A DNA stretch of 47,949 nucleotides from Bifidobacterium pseudolongum subsp. pseudolongum DSM 20099 (lineage in GTDB: Bacteria; Actinomycetota; Actinomycetes; Actinomycetales; Bifidobacteriaceae): positions 1 through 47,949 of the forward strand of contig NZ_JDTZ01000012.1 in NCBI RefSeq assembly GCF_000771225.1, in the 5' to 3' direction. Of this stretch, positions 26,024 to 34,522 are shown piece after piece (position 1 is the first letter of the stretch; each line of letters starts with the position of its first letter). Under the pieces are notes generated by a model that was given only the letters and a program-made list of their open reading frames with translations, had not been told where the DNA came from and did not search any database. The position numbers and the translations under genes were made by a program.

Positions 26024-27405
26024 TGTCCAGCAAAACCATGCATGAGGAAAAGGCAGTCATCAATATCAAGAACTACCAAGAACAGCCAGTCATACTGGAT
26101 GTGAACCATGTGACTAAATCGTTCAAACTCCCCACCGAACAGGCGAGCGGACTCAAGCAAGCATTCATTAACTGGACCAAGGGCATCAAAGGTTACGAAC
26201 TGCAACAGGTGCTTAAGGACGTCACCTTTCAGGTGCATCAAGGTGAGTTTTTCGGTATCGTGGGCCGCAACGGCGGTGGCAAATCTACACTGCTGAAGCT
26301 CATTTCGCAGATTTATTATCCGGATGAAGGTTCTATTGATGTACGTGGAAAGCTTGTGCCATTCATCGAACTCGGTGTCGGTTTTAACCCTGAACTAACA
26401 GGCCGTGAAAATGTGTACCTCAACGGAGCATTGCTCGGTTTTTCGCATGATGAAATCGACGCGATGTACGACGACATCGTTGAATTCGCCGAACTTGAGG
26501 ACTTCATGGACCAGAAACTCAAGAACTATTCGAGCGGCATGCAGGTTCGTCTCGCATTCTCGGTGGCTATCAAGGCGCAAGGCGACATCCTCGTACTCGA
26601 TGAGGTGCTAGCGGTCGGTGATGAGGCGTTCCAGCGCAAATGCGATGATTTCTTCACCAGTATTCGTAAGGACCCAACAAAAACCGTCGTGCTGGTGACA
26701 CACGATATGGGAGCGATTAAACGATATTGTACGCGAGCTATGTTTATTCAAGATGGTGAAGTGGCAGTCATCGGTGATCGTGAGACTGTGGCGGAACGTT
26801 ATACCCTCGCCAATCTTGAGGCTCAGCAGCGTGAAATAAGTGAAAAACAGCATCGACAGCTTGAAGAGGGCAGGCAGGAATACCCCAACGGTTTGAGTGC
26901 AAGGTGTCCCGTACTGCGTACATATGGTATTTCGCCGCTCATGCTGACAAGTGACGATACTTTTCGTTTTGCAGTGGAATATGACTACAATGAGCCGGAA
27001 GATTTTTACTTGGCGATTGCAGTGCATGACATTCGTCGTGGCGGTATCACATTTGATACGGGTCCACGCAAATTGAAGATGAAGAAACACGGCCATCAAA
27101 CTGTGTATTTCGAACTTCCTCTACACTTGTTCAATAATGGTGAATTTCGTCTGATTACATCCCTGCGCACGCCAACTCCTGGAGACGAGTTGATGACGGA
27201 CGCCGTGGGCATAGCGTTGGATGACAATGCGTGCACTTTTGTAGTTCGAGATCCGCGCAATATGGATTATGCACTCATTAACACGCGTTCGTTGCAGATT
27301 CAACAAATCACTGAGGAACAGGCGCAGACTGCCGCTGAAGAACAGAGAGATGAGATTCAATCTCGTACTGATGGTTCACCTCGTGAAGAGATTATCCCTG
27401 AATAA
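26023..27405 (+). CDS. wzt: ABC polysaccharide exporter ATPase (Wzt-like)
   Basis: A 460-residue ATPase. The nucleotide-binding domain (residues 20-260) has Walker A GRNGGGKST, the gate-helix region ELGVGFNPELTGRENVYLNG, signature YSSGMQVRLAF, Walker B DILVLDEVLAVGDEAF and switch VVLVTHD. The C-terminal beta domain (about 290-425) resembles the Wzt carbohydrate-binding domain that recognises a capped glycan end. An acidic/Gln-rich tail follows. The start at 26023 has GGAGG at 26011-26015 and overlaps the permease stop. The presence of a C-terminal domain hints at a recognised end cap on the polymer, as in O9a-type export, although no capping enzyme is evident. Confidence 0.92.
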   Translation: MSSKTMHEEKAVINIKNYQEQPVILDVNHVTKSFKLPTEQASGLKQAFINWTKGIKGYELQQVLKDVTFQVHQGEFFGIVGRNGGGKSTLLKLISQIYYPDEGSIDVRGKLVPFIELGVGFNPELTGRENVYLNGALLGFSHDEIDAMYDDIVEFAELEDFMDQKLKNYSSGMQVRLAFSVAIKAQGDILVLDEVLAVGDEAFQRKCDDFFTSIRKDPTKTVVLVTHDMGAIKRYCTRAMFIQDGEVAVIGDRETVAERYTLANLEAQQREISEKQHRQLEEGRQEYPNGLSARCPVLRTYGISPLMLTSDDTFRFAVEYDYNEPEDFYLAIAVHDIRRGGITFDTGPRKLKMKKHGHQTVYFELPLHLFNNGEFRLITSLRTPTPGDELMTDAVGIALDDNACTFVVRDPRNMDYALINTRSLQIQQITEEQAQTAAEEQRDEIQSRTDGSPREEIIPE

Positions 27406-27444
27406 ACATAGGTTTTGTCGTCAATACACAGTAAGTGAGGAACC

Positions 27445-29340
27445 ATGGCGTCGATTCGTTTCGCGAATGTGCTGCTGGAATCCACCCCGCGCGCATTGCA
27501 TTTCCCAACCCTGTATTACCGAACGGACACGCCGTTCCGCCCCACGGGCAAGGACGGCGCGTGGACGCTCGCCGAAGGCGGTGTGGTCGATTTCACCACA
27601 TACTTCAACGCGCTGTCGGTCATCAAGCTGCGCCGCTACACGCGTGCGACGGCCTACCGGTTGCGCCTGCAGGTGAAAGGCGCGCCGTGCGCCATCACGC
27701 AGACGCGAGCCACGCGTTTGGGTCTGGAACCGGAAACGCTCGACGAGACGGCCGTGGCACTGCCGCAGACAGCCACATGGACCGACGTCGTGCTCGACCT
27801 GACGGACGATGAACAGACCGTGCTCGCTGGATTCCAACTCAGCGCACAAGGTGCCGTCTCGATGCGCGACGCGTACTACGAAGTCGACATCGAGGGCGAC
27901 CCGCGCACGGTTGATCTGGCAATCGCCACAACGACGTTCCGCAAGGAGTCATTCATCCGCAAGAACATGCAGCTCGTCAAGCGTGAGCTGCTCGATTCGC
28001 ACACCGACATCAGCGAGCATCTGACGATGCACGTCGTGGACAACGGCAAGACGCTCGATCCGAATGAGTCGGGAGACCAGCGCATCACGATCAGCCCGAA
28101 CGAGAACGTGGGCGGTGCCGGCGGCTTCGCACGCGGCATGATCGAGGCAATGGAGCAGTCCACGCCCGCCACGCATGTGCTGATCATGGACGACGACGTG
28201 GAGGTCTCGCCCGAAAGCATCCGCCGCACCTACGAACTGCTGCGCATGGTGAACAGCGAGTATGAGGAGGCATTCGTCTCGGGCGCCATGCTCAACATCG
28301 AAGACACGCAGCTCATGCGCGAGGACACCGGGTACATCAGCCCCGAACTCGGTGTGTGCGTGCCGGCGAAACGCCAGATGCTCGTCTCGCAGTACCTTGA
28401 TGTGGTCGACAACGAGGCGTTCAACGAAGAGGAGTCGATTCCCGCCGACGCCCACCGCTACGCGGCGTGGTGGTACTGCTGCATCCCGATGAGCGTGATC
28501 CGCCGCGTCGGACTGCCTCTGCCGGTCTTTGTGCGCTACGACGACGTGGAATACGGCATCCGCAGCCACCCGAAGTTCATGACGATGAACGGCATCTGCG
28601 TGTGGCATGCCAAGTTCGAGATCCGCTACAATGCCGGTGTGGAACGCTACCAGAGCACGCGCAACGGTATGATCGCGCAGATGATGACCGGGCTCGCCCC
28701 CGATTTCCATACGTTCCTCAAGGGCCTGCACCGCCAGATCGACCTGGAGATGCGCAAATTCAACTACACCGACGCCGAGCTTGCGCTCGACGGCTTCGAG
28801 GACTTCCTCAAAGGCCCGAAGTTCATCGAACAGCCGGTTGCACAGGAGCGTTTCATGCGCGCCAACCGCCTCAAGGAGCAGACCGTGCCGTTCGATGAGC
28901 TCAAAAAGCAGGCCGATGAGCAGGGGCTCGCTGATTTCGACCCCGATCACCTCACGCGCCAGACGGTCGAAACCGACCGGCCGCGCTCGCTGCAGGAACG
29001 CGCATTCGACTTCGTGACGCACAACGGCCAGCGGTTTGTGCGCGACGGCCAGGAGGGACAGGCCAGCGGCGCCGATTATGCGATCATCACGCATGACGGC
29101 TGGGCGTATCCGTCCGGATCGATCCATGGCAAGAACACCATCGTCTCGATCGACTGGGCGAGCCGCAAGGGTGTGATCCGCCACAAGGATGTGAAGCGCT
29201 ACCGCGAGATTGTCAAGCGGTACAAGCGCGACGTGGCGTATTTCAAGAAGCACCGCAGCCGTTTGGAACGCGAATACCAGGAAGCCGCTCCGAAGCTCGA
29301 GTCCGTGGACTTCTGGAAGCGGTACCTTGGCATGGCGTGA
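27445..29340 (+). CDS. GlfT2-like galactofuranosyltransferase (copy 2)
   Basis: A 631-residue paralogue of the gene at 23265, colinear throughout: MASIRFANVLLES versus MPSIQFANVLLET, DDD at the same residues 249-251, VRYDDVEYG (D366, D367) and WH at 387-388. The C-terminal GWAYP and WASRKGVIRHKD blocks also match copy 1. GAGGA precedes the ATG. It is GC-rich over its full length, unlike copy 1. The two copies bracket the Wzm/Wzt genes with short gaps, so all four are probably one operon. Two enzymes could make alternating or branched linkages, or one could be a duplicate freed to change acceptor. Confidence 0.86.
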   Translation: MASIRFANVLLESTPRALHFPTLYYRTDTPFRPTGKDGAWTLAEGGVVDFTTYFNALSVIKLRRYTRATAYRLRLQVKGAPCAITQTRATRLGLEPETLDETAVALPQTATWTDVVLDLTDDEQTVLAGFQLSAQGAVSMRDAYYEVDIEGDPRTVDLAIATTTFRKESFIRKNMQLVKRELLDSHTDISEHLTMHVVDNGKTLDPNESGDQRITISPNENVGGAGGFARGMIEAMEQSTPATHVLIMDDDVEVSPESIRRTYELLRMVNSEYEEAFVSGAMLNIEDTQLMREDTGYISPELGVCVPAKRQMLVSQYLDVVDNEAFNEEESIPADAHRYAAWWYCCIPMSVIRRVGLPLPVFVRYDDVEYGIRSHPKFMTMNGICVWHAKFEIRYNAGVERYQSTRNGMIAQMMTGLAPDFHTFLKGLHRQIDLEMRKFNYTDAELALDGFEDFLKGPKFIEQPVAQERFMRANRLKEQTVPFDELKKQADEQGLADFDPDHLTRQTVETDRPRSLQERAFDFVTHNGQRFVRDGQEGQASGADYAIITHDGWAYPSGSIHGKNTIVSIDWASRKGVIRHKDVKRYREIVKRYKRDVAYFKKHRSRLEREYQEAAPKLESVDFWKRYLGMA

Positions 29341-29424
29341 TGTACGACACGCCATGACTTGCCATTCCATGTGAGGTGAGTTATCTTATTCAAGTTGCGT
29401 TGCATACGTAGTATGCGTGCACGT

Positions 29425-29512
29425 GGAGGATTCGCCTAGTGGCCTATGGCGCACGCTTGGAAAGCGTGTTGGTGTAACAGCCTCGCGAGTTCGAATCTCG
29501 CATCCTCCGCCA
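29425..29512 (+). tRNA. tRNA-Ser (anticodon GGA)
   Basis: A class II tRNA with encoded CCA. The acceptor stem is GGAGGAT/ATCCTCC, anticodon stem CACGC/GCGTG around TTGGAAA (anticodon GGA), and the variable arm and T arm (GCGAGTTCGAATCTCGC) follow. It is directly followed by a strong terminator. No integrase or att repeats are seen beside it. Confidence 0.95.
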
Positions 29513-29514
29513 CC

Positions 29515-29544
29515 AAACCCCGGAACCCACGGTTCCGGGGTTTT
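29515..29544 (+). terminator. Terminator of tRNA-Ser
   Basis: A 13-bp stem AAACCCCGGAACC/GGTTCCGGGGTTT with a 3-nt loop ends in T residues, immediately after the tRNA. It could also end the minus-strand GT-C gene's transcript in the other direction. Confidence 0.88.
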
Positions 29545-29567
29545 GCGTCTGTCGGCCGGGGCCTGAC

Positions 29568-31367
29568 CTAGGCTTCCTGCCGTGTGCCGCGTATGCGCGC
29601 GACGCCTGTGCGCGTCGCGCGCAGTATTGTTTGCATGCCGTACGCCGCGAGCGGGAACAGCAGCAGATAGAACGGCAATGTATAGATGCCCTTCGCTTCC
29701 CAGAAGAGATAGCACAGGAATCCACCGAGGAACGCCGCGCACAGGAAGGTGCGTGCGAACATCATGGCGTCTTCCATGGGGCGTGCGGTCGAGCGCACGA
29801 CCGAAACGAGCATCGCGATCACACCTATGAGCGCAAGCGCGTAGAGCACCGTTTGCGCGATGTTCTCATACGAGGTGAGGCGTGCGGCGCCGGTCTCCGA
29901 AAGCAGCCATTGCGGCAGGCCGGTGAATCCGTGCGCCGACGATCCAAGCTGCGAATACAGCGAGGTCATGAATGTCGGCTCCGCCCACTCCGAAGCGAGT
30001 TTCATCGAGAAGAAATCCACAGCGTCGCCCGGATCATGCGCGAAATGCCGTATGCGTTCCATGACGAATTCCTGGGCCACCTGCGCCTGTTGCCCGTAAT
30101 CGCCGTGGGTCTTGTGGTAGGTGTTCAGGGGGATCGCGGTCCACCAGCCGGGTGTGGTGCCTTCATGCTCATTGAGGCCCAAGGTGATCCACGAGAGCAT
30201 GGGCATGCCCTTGCCGAAATCCTGATGGGTGATGTGCTCGATGATGCGCACCGGCAGTTTGGTGAGCATGTACGCGCCGCCGAACGAGACGAGGGCCACC
30301 GCGCCCTGCCACCATTTGCGGTTGGCAACCACCACGAGCACAATGCCGATGATTGCGGCGAGCATGAGGATGATGAACGTCGATTTGAGGATCACGCCAA
30401 CGCCACAGACGAGGAACCCGCCCACAAGCGCCAGCACGCACTGCCATGCGTGCTGTGTGCGGAACGCCTGCGCGATCAGTGCCACACCGGCTATGGTGAT
30501 GCTGAAGCCGACGGCGTTCGGGTAGACGAAGGTGGCGAACATCAACAGCGGCACGCATGTGGCGAGCAGGGCGGCGAGGGCTGCATGACCCGCGTCGTCG
30601 AGGCCGATGAGCGTGCCCAGGCGCCACAGCGCGGCCACGAGCCCGGTGACCGCGAATGCGTTGAGGATCTGGAACGCGATGATGTTGTGCGATCCGAAGA
30701 TCGAACCGGCGAACACATACCACAGCATCGGACCCGTCTGGAACGGGTAGTACGAGAAGTAGGCGTGCGGGCTCGGCACGTCATGCGGGCGTGACAGACA
30801 GACTTCCGATTGGGTGCCAGGTGGGCAGAAATCAGGGGAATACCGCGCTGCATCGCCAATGAGCAGTGCATCGGCACCGTCGATGAGGCTCCGCGAATCG
30901 GGGTAGTCATAGGTCGTCAGGCCGACCGCGGCGATCCACAGGATTTGCGCAATCGTCACGAACGCGAGCAGGAACAGCAATGTGTTGCGTTGCTTGATGC
31001 GCGCGGCGCCATGCACGATGAGCATGAGTATGGCCACCAGCACGACGCACCCGCAGATGAACGCGAACGACGGTGCACCCAAGTGGGGGTTGACGAGTTC
31101 GGTGACACTGGCTGAGCCGACGCCACCGTTCCTGCGCTTGAACACACAAGTGAAGATGAGCGAGAGCACCAGTAGCAACGCCACCACAGCCGCTTCGAAT
31201 CCCATGGCGATGGTGAGGAGCCAGCGTGATATGGCCGCGCAGATGGTGCGAGCGCTGCGCTGCGCCCCCTGATGGCCTGCCGCCGGGTCGGGATGGGCGG
31301 CTGTCTGATGGTGTGCTTGTGGGATTGTTGCCGTACTGCCTTCGGTGCCGCTGGCGGTGCGAGACAT
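29568..31367 (-). CDS. GT-C-type multi-pass membrane protein, putative polyprenyl-sugar glycosyltransferase
   Basis: A 599-residue protein with about eleven membrane segments. A large first extracytoplasmic loop carries acidic residues (YDYPDSRSLIDGADALL) and is followed by SYYPFQTGPMLWYV, the layout of GT-C enzymes that use polyprenyl-phosphate sugars. The family cannot be named with certainty. Residues 1-45 form a cytoplasmic His/Ala/Thr-rich tail. The gene lies 45 bases downstream of the GtrB-like GT2 on the same strand, so it is probably the acceptor-side transferase for the sugar that GT2 loads onto the lipid carrier, adding side groups to a cell-surface polymer. Confidence 0.7.
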   Translation of the reverse strand: MSRTASGTEGSTATIPQAHHQTAAHPDPAAGHQGAQRSARTICAAISRWLLTIAMGFEAAVVALLLVLSLIFTCVFKRRNGGVGSASVTELVNPHLGAPSFAFICGCVVLVAILMLIVHGAARIKQRNTLLFLLAFVTIAQILWIAAVGLTTYDYPDSRSLIDGADALLIGDAARYSPDFCPPGTQSEVCLSRPHDVPSPHAYFSYYPFQTGPMLWYVFAGSIFGSHNIIAFQILNAFAVTGLVAALWRLGTLIGLDDAGHAALAALLATCVPLLMFATFVYPNAVGFSITIAGVALIAQAFRTQHAWQCVLALVGGFLVCGVGVILKSTFIILMLAAIIGIVLVVVANRKWWQGAVALVSFGGAYMLTKLPVRIIEHITHQDFGKGMPMLSWITLGLNEHEGTTPGWWTAIPLNTYHKTHGDYGQQAQVAQEFVMERIRHFAHDPGDAVDFFSMKLASEWAEPTFMTSLYSQLGSSAHGFTGLPQWLLSETGAARLTSYENIAQTVLYALALIGVIAMLVSVVRSTARPMEDAMMFARTFLCAAFLGGFLCYLFWEAKGIYTLPFYLLLFPLAAYGMQTILRATRTGVARIRGTRQEA

Positions 31368-31412
31368 GGTTGTGCCCCCTTGACGTGTGGTGGTCCCCAG
31401 ATATGTGAAAAC

Positions 31413-32405
31413 TCAGATGGTTTCTTCGATGATATAGCGCGGCCTCGCCTTGACCTCGATGTAGATCTTGGCGATGTATTCGCCCACAATGCCCAAGGCC
31501 ACTAGGATCAATCCGCCCAGGATCCACAGCGAGCACATCATCGACCCCCAACCGGCCACCGCATTGCCGGAGCACACGGAGATGAGCGTGTAGATGAGCA
31601 TGGCGATGCCGACGAACACCGAGACGATGCCGGTGCCGGTGATGAGGCTCAGCGGTTTTGTAGAGAACGATGTGATGCCCTGCACGGCGAACGCGACCAT
31701 CTTGCGTAACGGGTATTTCGATTCGCCGGCCACGCGCTCGCCTCGCTTGTAGTACACCTTGGCGGTGGGGAAGCCGAGCGAAGGCACGATGCCGCGCAGG
31801 AACAGGTTCGATTCATGGTATTGGGCCAACGCCTCCAACGCCGTGTGGCTCATCAACCGGTAATCGGCGTGGTCCGGCACCGTTTCGGTGCCCAATCCCT
31901 TCATCAGCGCATAGAACATGTGCGCGGTGCCGCGTTTGAAAGCCGTGTCGGTCTCGCGGTTGTCGCGCACGCCATACACGATCTCCGCGCCTTCGCGCCA
32001 GGCCTCCACCATGGCGCCCACGGCGCCGGGGTCATCCTGCAGGTCGGCGTCCATCGATACAGCCACATCCGCCGGCGAGTGCAGGGCGTGCATCAATCCG
32101 GCGAACAGCGCGTTCTGGTGCCCCTTGTTGTGTGCCAATTTCAGGCCATGGAACAACTCGGGGTCCTCATTGTGCAGCGCGCGGATCACACCCCATGTGC
32201 CGTCTTTCGAACCATCATCCACGAACAGCACACAGCTGCGCGCGTCGATCTGATGCACATCGATGAGCTGCCGCAGGATCCGCCGCAGCTCACCTGCGGT
32301 GGTGCGCAGGCCGGGTTCCTCGTTGTAGCACGGAATGACGAGCATGGTGCGCGGGGGTGTGCGCAACTCTGCCGGTGTAGCGACTGTGGTTGGTTCCTCA
32401 CTCAT
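31413..32405 (-). CDS. GtrB-like polyprenyl-phosphate glycosyltransferase (GT2)
   Basis: A 330-residue enzyme with an N-terminal GT-A domain and two C-terminal membrane helices (GTGIVSVFVGIAMLIYTLISV and LWILGGLILVALGIVGEYIAKIYIE). Metal and substrate motifs are VDDGSKDGTW and MDADLQDDPG, then the GtrB-type KRGERVAGESKYPLRKM. The family transfers glucose or a similar sugar from a UDP-sugar to undecaprenyl phosphate. The ATG at 32405 is chosen because the frame further upstream is noncoding and overlaps the divergent gene. It is cotranscribed with the GT-C gene. GtrA at 1379-1987 could be the flippase, though distant. Confidence 0.9.
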   Translation of the reverse strand: MSEEPTTVATPAELRTPPRTMLVIPCYNEEPGLRTTAGELRRILRQLIDVHQIDARSCVLFVDDGSKDGTWGVIRALHNEDPELFHGLKLAHNKGHQNALFAGLMHALHSPADVAVSMDADLQDDPGAVGAMVEAWREGAEIVYGVRDNRETDTAFKRGTAHMFYALMKGLGTETVPDHADYRLMSHTALEALAQYHESNLFLRGIVPSLGFPTAKVYYKRGERVAGESKYPLRKMVAFAVQGITSFSTKPLSLITGTGIVSVFVGIAMLIYTLISVCSGNAVAGWGSMMCSLWILGGLILVALGIVGEYIAKIYIEVKARPRYIIEETI

Positions 32406-32521
32406 AGGTGCCAGTGTAGGACGACGATTGGTCCGCCGCGCACAGCGAAGCACGCGGTTGAGCCGGCAGTTGAACCGGGAGCGCATGTGTAGGTATTGCA
32501 CGCGTGCGTTACGCGCGCCGC

Positions 32522-32550
32522 TTGTTATCGTTTCAATCTCGTAGAATATC
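32522..32550 (+). promoter_or_regulatory. Candidate promoter of the cell-wall-binding amidase gene
   Basis: TTGTTA (32522-32527) is separated by 17 bases from AATATC (32545-32550), and TAGAAT (32542-32547) is an alternative -10. It lies in the 246-base divergent gap about 100 bases before the ATG at 32652. Confidence 0.4.
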
Positions 32551-32651
32551 TGCATGTGCCATGCACTGCCATCAGGATTCCTCGATGGCCTGTGCGGGGT
32601 CGCAAGGCCATACGTGCAGCAAAGCATGGCGGTAGTAAGGAAGGGGTAGGA

Positions 32652-34329
32652 ATGCGCAAACGCAAACTGGCTGCAATCATTCTTGCCGTGTCGGTGGGTC
32701 AGGGACTGTTGTATCCGTCCCTTTCCATGGCGCAGGATGCGCATATGCAGGACATTCCCGTATATGATTCCGCGCAGGTCGACGCGCAACACGAATCGGA
32801 GACGGACGGGGCCGATCAGGGCACCGGGCAGGCGCAGGATCAGCAGGCCGGCGCCACAGGCACCGACAGCGAGGGCACTGATGGCACAGAGAGCCCACAC
32901 CAGCCCGAGGGCACGGACATCGGCTCGTCGCAGCCGGCCGATGGCACGGGCAATGATGCCGCCGCAACGGAGGAGTCCAATCTCAGCCAGTCCGAGGCGC
33001 CGGAAACCGCCAGCACAGACGAAGATGGCGAACAAGGCGCCGCGGACGAGCAGCGTAGCGCCGAAACCAAAGACGACAAGACGGCCAAGGACGGTGTGAC
33101 GCCGCCGAGTGACGACTACACCGGTTGGGTTGAGCACGACGGCAAGCGATAGATATTGGTTCGACAAAGGCGTGCAGGCGCGCGACAAAGAGGTCTACGA
33201 CCGTCAAAGCGACGCTTGGTACTATTTCGATGCCAACGGCGAGATGCTGAAGAACACCAATAAGGACCTTCCCGGCAAAACCGTGCGCTACGACGAGAAC
33301 GGCCGCATGGTCAAGGGTGAGAAGCGCATCGGCAACGACGACTACTACTTCGACATGCAGACCGGCGCCATGGCGCGCAACAAAGACGTCTTCCTGCGCG
33401 CTGGCAAGGGGCGTTGGGTGCGCTATGACGGCAACGGCCACATGATCAAAGGCCGCGAACACTGCCACAATGGCGGCTGGTACTACTTCGAAGCCGACGG
33501 CACCATGGCCAAAGGCATGAAGCACATCAGCTCCAATGGTGGCAAATGGGTGTATTACGACTGGACCACCGGCAAGATGGCCCACGGTGAGAAATACGTG
33601 AACTACGACGCCGAGCACACGGGTTGGTATTACTTCCACAACCAGACCGGCGCCATGCAATATGAATTCGTCTACCACCGCAACGCCGACAAGTGGGTGT
33701 ACTACCACAAGACCACCGGCAAGATGCTCTACGGCGAACACTACATCAACAAGGGCTGGTACTACATGCACCCGAAGACGGGTGCGCTTGCCAAGGGCTT
33801 TACCACCGTCAAGGGCAAGCGGGTGTATTACGATCCCCAGTCGAGCCGCATGGTGCACGGGCCCGCGGTGATCAGCGGGCGCCCGTACTACTTCGACAAG
33901 ACGACCGGCCGCCAGCACGGCAAGCACCCGGACTGCCCGGGTGCGCTCGCCATCAACGGCGGCATCGTGTGCCCGCACGGTCCGTGCATGGCGTTCGTCT
34001 GGTACGTCTTCCATTCGGCAGGCTACGACGTCTTCCTGTGCAACGGCGGTTCCGTGAACGGCAAGCAGTCCGGCTGGCCGCAGCACAACTACGACTGGTA
34101 TGCGCGCCGTGGCCGCATCAGCAATACACCCAAGGTGGGCGACATCGTGTTCTGGAAGTTCAGGGACGCCACATGGGCCACGAGCGCAAGCCACGCCGGC
34201 TTTGTGGTGTCGGTTGCGCCCGGTCGTGTGACGATCGTGGACGCCGCGTTCACCAACATCGCGGAGCGCACAATCTCGTGGGGTCTGTACCCGGCCACGC
34301 CGCAGTACGCAACGCCGTTCTACGGCTGA
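32652..34329 (+). pseudogene. Secreted cell-wall-binding repeat protein with cysteine amidase domain, frameshifted
   Basis: After GGGGTAGG and an ATG at 32652 come a signal peptide (MRKRKLAAIILAVSVGQG...LSMAQ) and about 135 Asp/Glu/Ser/Thr-rich residues. The frame then stops at 33150-33152. Continuing in another frame, about ten 20-residue repeats of GWYYF-x-TG-x-M-x-x-G type (choline/cell-wall-binding repeats) precede a papain-like domain with Cys in HGPCMAFVWYVF and His in ASHAGFVV. A tandem duplicate GATA at 33148-33155 explains the break. Removing four bases restores DGKRYWFD and a 557-residue protein. The intact form would be a wall-bound peptidoglycan amidase or endopeptidase. Confidence 0.85.
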
Positions 34330-34360
34330 TCGCCCGGCATAGCCGCCGCACTGCAGAGCC

Positions 34361-34402
34361 AAAAGGGCCGCGCAATGGAATTGTTCATTGCGCAGCCCTT
34401 TT
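34361..34402 (+). terminator. Intrinsic terminator after the amidase gene
   Basis: A 17-pair stem with one mismatch (AAAAGGGCCGCGCAATG with CATTGCGCAGCCCTTTT) and an 8-nt loop ends in TTTT. It lies 31 bases after the stop. Confidence 0.85.
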
Positions 34403-34522
34403 GTCGATGCAATGACACTGTGAATGTGTGGTTATTTCTAGGATTGAGCAGTGATTGCCTTGCTAGTATGGGAATGAATTATGTTCACAGCATAATCAGC
34501 GATGAGGAGGCGAGGGAGCACT

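Larger units (their letters stand above)
24680..27440. other. AT-richer segment spanning the end of GlfT2 copy 1, wzm and wzt
   Basis: Spot counts give 42% and 47% GC in the lines beginning 24721 and 24781, and 40% in that beginning 26701. Lines beginning 24601 and 27481 each have 62%. Codon use also shifts to A/T endings (GAT, CTT, AAA, TTA). The segment starts inside one gene and ends just before the next, with no repeats or mobile genes visible at its edges. This fits acquisition of the exporter by homologous exchange between paralogous or foreign galactan loci. Confidence 0.7.

Noticed and set aside
29340..29560. Genomic island integration site at tRNA-Ser
   Set aside because: No integrase, no duplicate of the tRNA 3' end, and the AT-rich segment ends 2 kb upstream.
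33184..33930. Nucleotide tandem repeats in the amidase gene
   Set aside because: They are protein-level cell-wall-binding repeats and diverged in DNA, not a separate element.
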